From contig JAFNJA010000050.1 in the NCBI GenBank assembly GCA_017601265.1, positions 1 through 12,686 of the forward strand: DNA of 12,686 nt, given 5' to 3'. The translations under genes and the position numbers were made by a program. Source of the DNA: Candidatus Brockarchaeota archaeon. Its GTDB lineage: Archaea > Thermoproteota > EX4484-205 > DTQO01. The notes beneath the pieces were generated by a model that made no database searches, was not told the origin of the DNA, and saw only the letters and a list, made by a program, of their open reading frames with translations. Shown one piece after another: positions 7,049 to 12,686 of this stretch. Numbering within the stretch: position 1 is the first letter of the stretch; the number at the start of each line of letters is the position of its first letter.

Positions 7049-7822
7049 TTAAAATTGCAACCTTTGGATTATCTTCTTCTCCGGTCCCAAAACCTCGGCC
7101 TTTATGCTCACGTATTTCTCGAGCTGTGAACCCCTCAACTTCGTCTTCAAAAGCTCGTCGATCTGGAATATGCCCGCCGAATTGTTCATTCTGATTCGAA
7201 TCTCTATGGGCTTTTCTTTGCTGCCCTCCTTCACCTCCACCTTCTCTATCGCGAGAGCGGATACGGAGTGTATGTTAACCGAACCTGCCTCGAAAGGTAT
7301 CCTCGCCCTGCCCCTCTCCATGTCTAGCGCGTCGCTCAGGCGGACGATGCCGGCTTCGACCGTCAAAGGCGTGAAGTCGCCTTCGTGGGCCCTCATCGCG
7401 TGGAGCGTTTCCGAGACGATAGTCACGGCGTCCTGTTCTTCGTACACTCCGCTCAGGAACTCTTCGAGAAAACCGAGAGAAAGAGGTATTGAAAAGTCGG
7501 CGTGGTGGTGCCTGTGTATGGCGCACCCTATGTCGTGGAGGCAGCAAGCCAAGAAAACAACTACCTCCGCGTCTTCGTTTTTCAACTTGTAATTCTTGAC
7601 CACTCCAGGCTGGACCCCGTTGGAAACAAGTATGCGCAGGAGCCTTAGGGCTATGTTGGACACTATCTTGATGTGCGTGGGCCCGTGGTCGCTGTAACCG
7701 AGCCTTTCGATCGCCGTGACGTTGCAGCATTTCAAGTAAGCCTCGAGCCTTTTGTTATTCCTGACCCTCTCCAGGACCACGGCAAGCTTCTTGTTGCCCC
7801 TCGTAGGGAGAGTAAAATCCAT
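7049..7822 (-). CDS. HD-domain metal-dependent phosphohydrolase
   Basis: A 257-residue protein with the HD superfamily metal site: a first His in GYSDHGPTHIKI (His46/His50), the signature His-Asp pair in CCLHDIGCAIHRHHH (His96-Asp97), a His at 141, and the closing Asp in RLSDALDME (Asp164). The family hydrolyses phosphate esters of nucleotides or cyclic nucleotides at a divalent metal centre. The DHGPTH form recurs in archaeal HD proteins of undetermined substrate. Residues 180-257 form a separate beta-rich domain after the HD core. The frame is open to 8248, but that upstream part is antisense to the divergent gene; ATG 7822 is 26-27 nt from a TATA box, so the message is probably leaderless. 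It is transcribed divergently from the TIGR04076-type gene, with 139 nt between the starts. No membrane helix: cytoplasmic. Confidence 0.85.
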   Translation of the reverse strand: MDFTLPTRGNKKLAVVLERVRNNKRLEAYLKCCNVTAIERLGYSDHGPTHIKIVSNIALRLLRILVSNGVQPGVVKNYKLKNEDAEVVVFLACCLHDIGCAIHRHHHADFSIPLSLGFLEEFLSGVYEEQDAVTIVSETLHAMRAHEGDFTPLTVEAGIVRLSDALDMERGRARIPFEAGSVNIHSVSALAIEKVEVKEGSKEKPIEIRIRMNNSAGIFQIDELLKTKLRGSQLEKYVSIKAEVLGPEKKIIQRLQF

Positions 7823-7844
7823 GCGGCAAGGACGGGTTGGAGCG

Positions 7845-7852
7845 TATCTAAA
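7845..7852 (-). promoter_or_regulatory. TATA box for the HD-domain gene
   Basis: On the - strand this reads tttagata, centred 26-27 nt before ATG 7822. It supports a leaderless message and excludes the longer start at 8248. Confidence 0.55.
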
Positions 7853-7930
7853 GATTCCGGACGACGCAAGGCGGTCGACATTCAGCGCGATCCCTAACGA
7901 AGCGCAGGCGGCCCAACCGCTTAAACAAAG

Positions 7931-7938
7931 CTTATAAT
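7931..7938 (+). promoter_or_regulatory. TATA box for the TIGR04076-type gene
   Basis: cttataat is centred about 27 nt before GTG 7962, again the leaderless spacing. ATG 7971 would instead have a 9-nt leader. Confidence 0.65.
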
Positions 7939-7961
7939 GCGGCCGCGTCGAGAACCGACCC

Positions 7962-8270
7962 GTGCAAAGTATGGCCGACGTTAAAATAACCGTTGTGAAG
8001 AAGCTCGCCAATCGGGATCTGGCAGACGAGTACGGGAATGACGTGAAGCTCCCATGCGATTCGTTCGACGTGGGGGACGAGTTCGTGGTCAAGGACCTCA
8101 GGATGCCCGAAGGGTTCTGCAGCTGGGCATGGGCCGACATCCAAAGGGACGTGGCCGTCCTCGCCCTCGGGGGAAGCTTCGACTGGGTCAGAAAGGTTGG
8201 AACCGGAATCGCGTGTTGCACGGACGGCTTCAGGCCGGTAGTATTCAAGCTTGAGAGGATCGAAAGGTAA
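7962..8270 (+). CDS. TIGR04076 family small protein
   Basis: A 102-residue protein matching, from memory, the TIGR04076 family of small conserved proteins found in archaea and bacteria. Diagnostic stretches are the N-terminal VKITVVKK, the MPEGFCSWAWADI segment in the middle, and the C-terminal ending IACCTDGFRPVVFKLERIE. Cysteines at residues 32, 50, 74 and 75 (counting from GTG 7962) occur in or near these stretches and could bind metal or form a redox site, but no function is established to my knowledge. No signal peptide or membrane segment. The start is either GTG 7962, which the TATA box favours as a leaderless start, or ATG 7971, which gives the usual family N-terminus; three residues differ. 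Divergent from the HD-domain gene, which may share its regulation. Confidence 0.85.
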   Translation: MQSMADVKITVVKKLANRDLADEYGNDVKLPCDSFDVGDEFVVKDLRMPEGFCSWAWADIQRDVAVLALGGSFDWVRKVGTGIACCTDGFRPVVFKLERIER

Positions 8271-8324
8271 CTCTCTGCAACTACGGATTGGAACTAAAAA
8301 TAACCTTGGACGACGTAGCCTTGC

Positions 8325-8333
8325 CATTATAAG
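8325..8333 (+). promoter_or_regulatory. Strong TATA box without an obvious gene
   Basis: cattataag sits in the 260-nt gap between the TIGR04076-type gene and the three-gene operon. The predicted start, about 8355-8356, falls on a GTG that opens a 14-residue ORF ending at 8399. It may drive a small RNA, the tiny ORF, or a long leader for the operon. Confidence 0.45.
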
Positions 8334-8354
8334 ATTATGAGGACCCAGAGGGAA

Positions 8355-8399
8355 GTGAAGCAGGGCAGGTCCCAGTCTCACGGCCATCTCGAAAGCTGA
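8355..8399 (+). CDS. Possible 14-residue leaderless ORF
   Basis: GTG 8355 lies at the position predicted for transcription start from the TATA box at 8325-8333 and opens a 15-codon frame (start to TGA) encoding MKQGRSQSHGHLES. There is no homology that I recognise and so short a frame can arise by chance; the spacing to the TATA box is the only support. Confidence 0.15.
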   Translation: MKQGRSQSHGHLES

Positions 8400-8486
8400 G
8401 AAAAGCTTGTCCATCGCAGTAATCGGGGCCCTTGATGGGGGTGATTCTGCCCTCTTTTCCACGACCAAGTTGGGCGCACCACAAGT

Positions 8487-8494
8487 CTTTTAAT
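8487..8494 (+). promoter_or_regulatory. TATA box of the coiled-coil/LuxE-like operon
   Basis: cttttaat predicts transcription from about 8517, giving a leader of about 14 nt that includes the Shine-Dalgarno site before ATG 8531. It lies inside the longer open frame starting at 8432, arguing against that start. Confidence 0.55.
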
Positions 8495-8518
8495 CGAAGA
8501 TGGCGAGAAGCACACATT

Positions 8519-8524
8519 AGGTGG
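8519..8524 (+). promoter_or_regulatory. Shine-Dalgarno site of operon gene A
   Basis: aggtgg lies 6-7 nt before ATG 8531 and matches the archaeal anti-Shine-Dalgarno sequence, fixing this start. Confidence 0.65.
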
Positions 8525-8530
8525 AGAAAA

Positions 8531-9613
8531 ATGGGAGGCGAAACAGGTAAAAAGGTAGGAAGAGGGTTCCTTGCTCTATTCACTTGCGGAGTCAGCGAAG
8601 CTGTAATGGGAGCGATGAACGCAACGGACGCAATCGGTTCGGCTGGAGACTTGATGGAGCAGCTGGGAGCTTCCATAGGCGTAATCGCCACGACGATCCA
8701 AAAAACCGGGGAGAGCCTTGTGGCGCTCTTGGACGACTTCGACGAACTCATCGAAAACAAGAGCACGGGAGAACCCGGAGAGATCACGAAGCTGCTGGCC
8801 ACCTTGGAGGAGACGGTTGAGGATTTCGACGATCTCTTCGTCATAGAAAGGCTGACACCCCGCAGCGAGTCTGAGTTGTGGGCTTCGGAGCTGAGCAAGC
8901 TCAACGGGTTGAGGGATGAAAGGCAACGCCAGGAGAAAAGGCGGAAAGAGCTGACGGCGGAGAGGGACAAGATAGCGAATATACTGAAGTCCAAGGAGCT
9001 GGGCGGGGGGTGGCTCGGTGGTTTGATTCCTTCGTTGGACGAAGCATTGGGCAACATGTATGAAGCGAGGATCGACCAACTGAGTTTCAATACGGTCCAG
9101 GACGTTGACACGTGCCTGGCGATCTTCTCCGCAGCTAGGTATCCTAACATGGGAGAGATCCGGGGGTTATGCAGCCAGCTGCGCAACGTGATAGTGCAGC
9201 TGATAAACGTTTGGACCTACATAGCGAGCATAGACCGAGAGATAAACCACATCCTCTTTAACGAACCGGGACTCGTGCCTGTAACGATGTACAACGTCAA
9301 CGAGGTCATAGAAAGATTCAACACCCTCGAGCAACCCAGGATAGAGGACATCCTAGACTCGGTGGACGACAACCTGGAAGAGTCGAGGGAGATACTTGAA
9401 CAGGTCAGGAAGCTTTTCGTTGTAAAGAGGAAGGTTCCCATGGTGGTGGAAACGTTGCCCCGCCTAGATAGGGAAAGATTCGAGTGGCTTGGCAAGGCCG
9501 TTACGGCGTTGGAATCGGGGGTCACGAAAGAGTTCGAGCTTTCCGACAAGTTCAGGACAATCGCGGGGAAGGTTCGCCCCGTTCTCGAGATCGCGGAGGC
9601 GATCAACCCATGA
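8531..9613 (+). CDS. Coiled-coil protein A of LuxE-like operon, unknown family
   Basis: A 360-residue protein I do not recognise. It is almost entirely predicted helix with many heptad-like stretches. Residues 11-60 form a small-residue-rich hydrophobic/amphipathic region (GFLALFTCGVSEAVMGAM) too weak for a clear membrane helix. A strongly charged coiled coil spans about 120-155. Residues 245-292 carry a domain also found in the next gene product: it starts EPGLVP, then has RFN, EQPRIE, DSVD and NLEES. A further helical region follows to the end. No enzymatic motif was found. It heads an operon: its own Shine-Dalgarno and TATA box precede it, and its stop codon overlaps the start of gene B by 4 nt. 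I infer a structural or adaptor protein that pairs with membrane-anchored B, possibly as substrate or scaffold for the LuxE-like enzyme. The frame reaches 8432, but those 33 residues look non-coding. Confidence 0.75.
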   Translation: MGGETGKKVGRGFLALFTCGVSEAVMGAMNATDAIGSAGDLMEQLGASIGVIATTIQKTGESLVALLDDFDELIENKSTGEPGEITKLLATLEETVEDFDDLFVIERLTPRSESELWASELSKLNGLRDERQRQEKRRKELTAERDKIANILKSKELGGGWLGGLIPSLDEALGNMYEARIDQLSFNTVQDVDTCLAIFSAARYPNMGEIRGLCSQLRNVIVQLINVWTYIASIDREINHILFNEPGLVPVTMYNVNEVIERFNTLEQPRIEDILDSVDDNLEESREILEQVRKLFVVKRKVPMVVETLPRLDRERFEWLGKAVTALESGVTKEFELSDKFRTIAGKVRPVLEIAEAINP

Positions 9614-10206
9614 GTTCGAACGAGGAACCTAGAGAAGCTGCGGAAGCGGGCCCTGGAGACGACCCCGTCGCGGAGTACATGGCTTCGGCGTCCATACTCC
9701 AAAGGAGGTGGAAGGACGTCTTGGTCCCCAAGGTCTCGAGGGCGGCAAGGCAACCAGTTGGGCTGAAGACGTTGTCAGGTTTGACCGCGGCGGGAAGCAA
9801 ATACTACGCGGTGCAGAGCAAATACAGTTCACAGATGGCGCGTATAAAACTGCAATTCAGGGAGTTGGACAAGATGAAGGCCGCGATTGACAAGATCGCG
9901 TTCAAGGAGGTGGAAGAGCCGGGGGTGGTCCCGAGGATGTTTGGCAAGCTGGAGGAGGCCATGGTCAGGTTCAACGCGGAGGAGCAGCCACGGATAGAGC
10001 GGATCATGGATTCGGTTGACGGCAACCTTACGGAATCTAGAGGCATATTGAACAAGGTAAACACAAGCTTAGGAAACTTGCTGGGCTTAGCCAGCCAGCA
10101 CAGCCTTCTGATCAAGGTAGCCCTGGCGATATGCGGCGGCGGAATAGTGCTTACTCTTATACTCATCCCCTTGGTTCTGATCAAGATCCTGATCTTCGGC
10201 CTTTGA
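9610..10206 (+). CDS. Tail-anchored coiled-coil protein B of LuxE-like operon
   Basis: A 198-residue protein of unrecognised family. ATG 9610 overlaps gene A's stop codon (ATGA), a translational-coupling arrangement; the longer frame to 9484 is a shadow of A. The N-terminus (1-20) is acidic and likely disordered. Residues 25-100 are helical. Residues 103-150 match A's residues 245-292 without gaps (28 of 48 identical by eye; EPGVVP, RFN, EQPRIE, DSVD, NLTES). A single hydrophobic segment at 166-196 (LLIKVALAICGGGIVLTLIL and on) ends the protein with only two residues after it, so it is a C-terminal anchor with the rest probably cytoplasmic. Helix, shared pairing domain and tail anchor give a general architecture seen in SNAREs and other tail-anchored coiled coils, but I do not claim homology. 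Likely partner of A at the membrane. Confidence 0.75.
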   Translation: MSSNEEPREAAEAGPGDDPVAEYMASASILQRRWKDVLVPKVSRAARQPVGLKTLSGLTAAGSKYYAVQSKYSSQMARIKLQFRELDKMKAAIDKIAFKEVEEPGVVPRMFGKLEEAMVRFNAEEQPRIERIMDSVDGNLTESRGILNKVNTSLGNLLGLASQHSLLIKVALAICGGGIVLTLILIPLVLIKILIFGL

Positions 10207-10237
10207 GCTTGCTCCAAGCGATTACCCGAGGCGCGCA

Positions 10238-11440
10238 GTGCCCATGAATGAGAAGTTCATGGACGACCTTGCAAAGGCGCTGGTAAAGCAGTACAAGTGG
10301 TGCAAGGCGTACAGGAAAGAATGCGAGAAGAGGGGGTATTCCATCAAGGAAATCGTCAGGTTGGTCGAAAACGATGAACTGGGGAGTTTGCCATCGATCG
10401 GCTCGAACGATTGGAAAAGGTCCAGAGGATTGTTCAAAAATCTAGCGAACACGAAAGTCGACGGGAAGTGGATCGTCTCTAGCTCGACGAGCGGGGATCC
10501 AAGTTACAGGTGGTGCACTAGGGAGGACCTCGTTTCCGTGTCGAAATCTTGCTCAATGGCCTTCAGGAAGATACCCTTCGCGGACATAGGGCTCGTCTTT
10601 TCTCCCCCGATGCGGTTCCTTGAAGAATCGTCGAAAAGGTTCAGGATCGACGATGAAGAAACCGAAATGTACGCTCTTTATCCGTTTCGATCAGCGCTGA
10701 AAACCTTCGAGAAGGCCGAATTTCTTTACGATCCCGTCGAACCAAAAGGCAAACGGGTCGGGCAAGAAGGGGGTCCGCGCTTCCAATTCAAAAGCAAGCT
10801 GTTAGCGGACGCGCTGAAAGACGCGGAGAAAAACGGTTCTACTGTCGTCCTGGGGCCTTCGGTTCTGTTCCTGTACCCGGTCATCGCTCAATCTTCAAAT
10901 GAACGCAAGTACAACTTCGGAAATAGGATCTACGTATCGACCGGGGCAGGCGGATGGAACGGAAGGAAGGGGGTTGCGCGGGGCGAGCCCGTACCCAAGC
11001 CAACATACGTCGAGGCTTTGGTCGATTGGTTGGGCATATCCGACCCGGAAAAGCAGATCATGGACACCTACGGCACGACGGAGAACGGAAAAGCGCAATC
11101 CGGCTTCTACAGGCACCGATGGCGGGACTTCGTATTCGACGTGGGCGAGGACACGAAGTTGTTGATCGTCGATCCGATCACGAAGGAGCCCTTGGGCGTG
11201 GGGGAGAGGGGGGTTCCCAAGTTCATCTCGCCGTACGGTTTCGAAGGATCGGCTGGAGTCGTCATGGAGCAGGAAGACGACAGCATGACGGTAGTGTCAA
11301 CGTTCGAGGACAAAACCGTGAAACAATATACGCACGTTTCAAAGCTGCCAAAACCAACTGGCTTTGACAGCGGGGATGCGGATGGATGCGCATTCGATTG
11401 GCTCTCGATGGTTTCTAAGAGGTACTTTCCAGCTTCTTAG
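10238..11440 (+). CDS. LuxE-like acyl-protein synthetase (adenylate-forming)
   Basis: A 400-residue protein with the core motifs of the LuxE branch of adenylate-forming enzymes: an ATP-phosphate loop SSSTSGDPS (81-89), a glycine motif YVSTGAGGW (232-240), the DTYGTTE motif (276-282) that contacts AMP, and a late PYGFEGSAGVV (332-342). Cys384 in GDADGCAF near the C-terminus lies where LuxE proteins carry the cysteine that accepts the fatty acyl group. Known LuxE activates a fatty acid as acyl-AMP, moves it to its own cysteine and hands it to LuxC reductase. No LuxC or LuxD is in the window, so the acyl acceptor here is unknown. The enzyme follows gene B by 31 nt on the same strand, with no promoter between, so it is probably co-transcribed with A and B. 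GTG 10238 has a gagg six nt upstream; ATG 10244 is the alternative. It could also be another acyl- or aryl-CoA-ligase relative. Confidence 0.72.
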   Translation: MPMNEKFMDDLAKALVKQYKWCKAYRKECEKRGYSIKEIVRLVENDELGSLPSIGSNDWKRSRGLFKNLANTKVDGKWIVSSSTSGDPSYRWCTREDLVSVSKSCSMAFRKIPFADIGLVFSPPMRFLEESSKRFRIDDEETEMYALYPFRSALKTFEKAEFLYDPVEPKGKRVGQEGGPRFQFKSKLLADALKDAEKNGSTVVLGPSVLFLYPVIAQSSNERKYNFGNRIYVSTGAGGWNGRKGVARGEPVPKPTYVEALVDWLGISDPEKQIMDTYGTTENGKAQSGFYRHRWRDFVFDVGEDTKLLIVDPITKEPLGVGERGVPKFISPYGFEGSAGVVMEQEDDSMTVVSTFEDKTVKQYTHVSKLPKPTGFDSGDADGCAFDWLSMVSKRYFPAS

Positions 11441-11471
11441 GAGTTTGGCACTGGTTGCGCTTTCTGCCAGA

Positions 11472-11490
11472 AAGGAACGAAACGTTCCTT
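11472..11490 (+). terminator. Perfect 8-bp hairpin after the LuxE-like gene
   Basis: aaggaacg (11472-11479) and cgttcctt (11483-11490) form a perfect inverted repeat with an AAA loop, starting 32 nt beyond the stop codon. No long T-run follows. It could protect or define the 3' end of the operon mRNA. Confidence 0.4.
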
Positions 11491-11585
11491 CATTTCGGAC
11501 ATAGGAAGCAATACGATGGGGTAACAAGATGAACGAATCCGTCACCTTTACTGGTAACCCTCATGGTAGATAGCGAAAACATCGA

Positions 11586-11762
11586 ATGACGGAGCACCAC
11601 AATTATCCTGAGGTTCTTTGGCTTCAACCTCATTCCCCGAGTTGGTTCTCTGCAGTAGATTTGGAAACTCGTGATATTACCTTAGGAAATATTATAAAGT
11701 CCATCTATGATGCCCCCAGGTTCAAACACGATGGGCTGGTTGAGCAAGAGAATCAAGCATAG
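11586..11762 (+). CDS. Possible small protein, 58 residues
   Basis: An ATG-to-TAG frame encoding a protein-like sequence (for example SPSWFSAVDLETRDITLG and IIKSIYDAPRF). I recognise no family. There is no Shine-Dalgarno, and no good TATA box at leaderless spacing; a strong TATA box lies inside the frame instead. By my count about 42% of its third codon positions are G or C, well below the neighbouring genes. It could be a remnant of a longer gene (the same frame upstream is interrupted by TAG at 11571), a recent acquisition, or chance. Confidence 0.3.
   Translation: MTEHHNYPEVLWLQPHSPSWFSAVDLETRDITLGNIIKSIYDAPRFKHDGLVEQENQA
11689..11698 (+). promoter_or_regulatory. Strong TATA box upstream of MATE transporter
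   Basis: atattataaa is the most A/T-rich promoter element in the window. It predicts transcription from about 11720, leaving a leader of some 88 nt before the transporter reading frame, unlike the leaderless genes elsewhere. Confidence 0.5.
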
Positions 11763-11778
11763 GTCCAGATTGAACTAG
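11731..11778 (+). CDS. Possible upstream ORF (leader peptide), 15 residues
   Basis: ATG 11731, about 10 nt after the predicted transcription start, opens a short frame encoding the basic peptide MGWLSKRIKHRSRLN, ending 30 nt before the candidate CTG start of the transporter. It could be a regulatory leader peptide, or a chance frame; there is no direct evidence of translation. Confidence 0.2.
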   Translation: MGWLSKRIKHRSRLN

Positions 11779-11807
11779 GGTTTGAAAGCTTAATTGGGTG
11801 AAGGAAG

Positions 11808-12686
11808 CTGGCCGAAGAATTCGAGGCATCCAAAGAATCGCGCGATCTAAGCAGATACAGGGATAGGATTGTCAATGGCCCGACCATTTACACGTTTTTC
11901 TGGCTAGGGATCCCTCCGCTCTTAAACCAACTCGTGTTCGTAGCCTACAATGTTGCTGACACGTACTGGCTTAGTTGCTACAGCGAATTGACGTTATCGG
12001 TTCCCAGACAAGTTATGCCGGTAATAATGCTTTTTCAAGCGATTATTATGGCTACGAACTCCGCTTGCCTAAGCATAGTTTCCCAGTATATCGGAGCCAA
12101 AGAGTACGAAAACGCAAGCTTTGAAGCTTCACGCTTTTTCACTGTGGCTTGCTTTTCCGGAGCCGTATTAAACGTGACGCTCTTGACGCTCAGAAACCAC
12201 ATTTTTACGTGGTTGATATTCACTCCGCCGGAAATTTTCGAGGAGGTTATGGTTTTTTCAGCCGTTACCGCGTTCGACGTGTTCTTCAACTCCGTAGCGT
12301 TTACGTTCGCCACTTTGCTTCAGAGCGTAGGCGACACGAAGCGGCCAGCGATGATCAACATGGTGGCTGTTGCGGCCAACATCGCGTTGGACCCTTTCCT
12401 GGTTTTGGGCATAGGCCCGTTTCCACGTCTGGGAGTTGTGGGCGCGTCAATCACGGACGTCATGGGGAAGATCCTTTCAGTCGTTGGGCAGGCTTACGTA
12501 CTTAGGAAAAGTTATCCAGAGCTTAAAGTGAGGTTTACGCGGGAAATAAAAGTTGAATGGGCCAAGCTAGTTTTGCGGATAGGTTTGCCCGTTTTGGCCT
12601 TCGGCACGATGAACGGATTTGCCTTCATCTTGCAGCAGAGGCTCATTAACATGCTGGGCATAATAGCCGCTACCGCCTTCTCCATA
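11808..12686 (+). CDS. MATE family multidrug efflux transporter, 3' partial
   Basis: The frame runs off the right edge (293 codons seen). The sequence is a typical MATE N-terminal half: a short charged N-terminus, RDRIVNGPTIYTFFWLG leading into helix 1, then LLNQLVFVAYNVADTYWLS, SQYIGAKEYENAS after helix 2-3, LLQSVGDTKRPAMINM, and NIALDPFLVLG, all characteristic of MATE antiporters that expel drugs or toxic metabolites using Na+ or H+. The oddity is the start: between the in-frame TGA at 11799 and GTG 11934, which lies inside helix 1, there is no ATG, GTG or TTG. CTG 11808 gives a natural N-terminus and has a GGTGA 6 nt upstream. Alternatively GTG 11798 with one extra G near 11809-11810 would join the frame, meaning a frameshift mutation or sequencing error. 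First third is AT-rich relative to the window. Start therefore uncertain; family call is firm. Confidence 0.82.
   Translation, partial: MAEEFEASKESRDLSRYRDRIVNGPTIYTFFWLGIPPLLNQLVFVAYNVADTYWLSCYSELTLSVPRQVMPVIMLFQAIIMATNSACLSIVSQYIGAKEYENASFEASRFFTVACFSGAVLNVTLLTLRNHIFTWLIFTPPEIFEEVMVFSAVTAFDVFFNSVAFTFATLLQSVGDTKRPAMINMVAVAANIALDPFLVLGIGPFPRLGVVGASITDVMGKILSVVGQAYVLRKSYPELKVRFTREIKVEWAKLVLRIGLPVLAFGTMNGFAFILQQRLINMLGIIAATAFSI

Larger units (their letters stand above)
11441..11807. other. AT-richer intergenic stretch, 367 nt
   Basis: This gap between the LuxE-like gene and the MATE transporter is visibly less GC-rich than the rest of the window, with AT-richness extending into the first third of the transporter. 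It holds a hairpin (11472-11490), a weak 58-residue ORF (11586-11762), a strong TATA box (11689-11698) and a 15-residue upstream ORF (11731-11778). No transposase, terminal inverted repeat or attachment site was found. Confidence 0.6.

Noticed and set aside
8335..8399. C/D box guide RNA downstream of the orphan TATA box
   Set aside because: A CTGA at 8396-8399 resembles a D box, but the only C-box-like sequence (attatga) lacks the GA needed for the kink-turn.
8432..8530. Longer N-terminus for coiled-coil protein A from TTG 8432 or ATG 8435
   Set aside because: The TATA box at 8487 and Shine-Dalgarno at 8519 lie inside it, and the 33 extra residues (rich in Trp, Arg, His) are unlike the rest of the protein.
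9245..10206. True SNARE homology for A and B
   Set aside because: Only the architecture is similar; no SNARE heptad layers with a central Gln or Arg could be assigned.
1..12686. CRISPR arrays, tRNA or rRNA genes, insertion sequences
   Set aside because: No regularly spaced direct repeats, no tRNA-like cloverleaf or rRNA sequence, and no transposase or terminal inverted repeats were seen on reading the window.

Overview
The window looks archaeal, most likely from a GC-rich, possibly thermophilic member of the Thermoproteota or a related lineage; the sequence alone does not fix the lineage. The evidence is promoter layout and codon use. At least four genes have an archaeal TATA box centred about 26-27 nt upstream of the start codon, as expected for leaderless mRNAs (starts at 1168, 2582, 7962 on the + strand and 7822 on the - strand). 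Two operon-leading genes instead have Shine-Dalgarno sites complementary to an archaeal 16S tail (before 4444 and 8531). Arg AGG and Ile ATA codons are abundant. I used these signals to choose starts, several of which are TTG or GTG.

Layout. 1-1038: 3' part of a rhomboid-like membrane protein, cut by the left edge. 1168-2466: a NodB/polysaccharide-deacetylase-like protein. 2582-3757: an MFS transporter. 3933-4409 (-): a small hypothetical protein. 4444-5520 and 5700-6845: two different Gfo/Idh/MocA-type NAD(P)-dependent sugar oxidoreductases. Together 1168-6845 reads as a carbohydrate handling neighbourhood (deacetylase, importer or exporter, two sugar dehydrogenases), although most genes have their own promoter. 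7049-7822 (-) and 7962-8270 (+) are a divergent pair: an HD-domain phosphohydrolase and a TIGR04076-type small protein.

8531-11440 is the most unusual part: a tight three-gene operon encoding (A) a 360-residue soluble, helix-rich/coiled-coil protein, (B) a 198-residue protein with a C-terminal membrane anchor that starts inside A's stop codon (ATGA), and (C) a LuxE-like adenylate-forming acyl-protein synthetase. A and B share an ungapped 48-residue domain, so they are related partners. No LuxC reductase or LuxD acyltransferase is present. I infer a membrane-associated protein-acylation or acyl-activation system that I do not recognise; this is the best candidate here for an undescribed system.

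11441-11807 is a more AT-rich intergenic stretch with a hairpin, a weak 58-codon ORF and a strong TATA box. It leads into a MATE-family efflux transporter (about 11808 to the right edge, 3' end missing) whose reading frame has no ATG, GTG or TTG before its first membrane helix. That points to a CTG start or a one-base frameshift. No tRNA, rRNA, CRISPR array or insertion sequence was seen.
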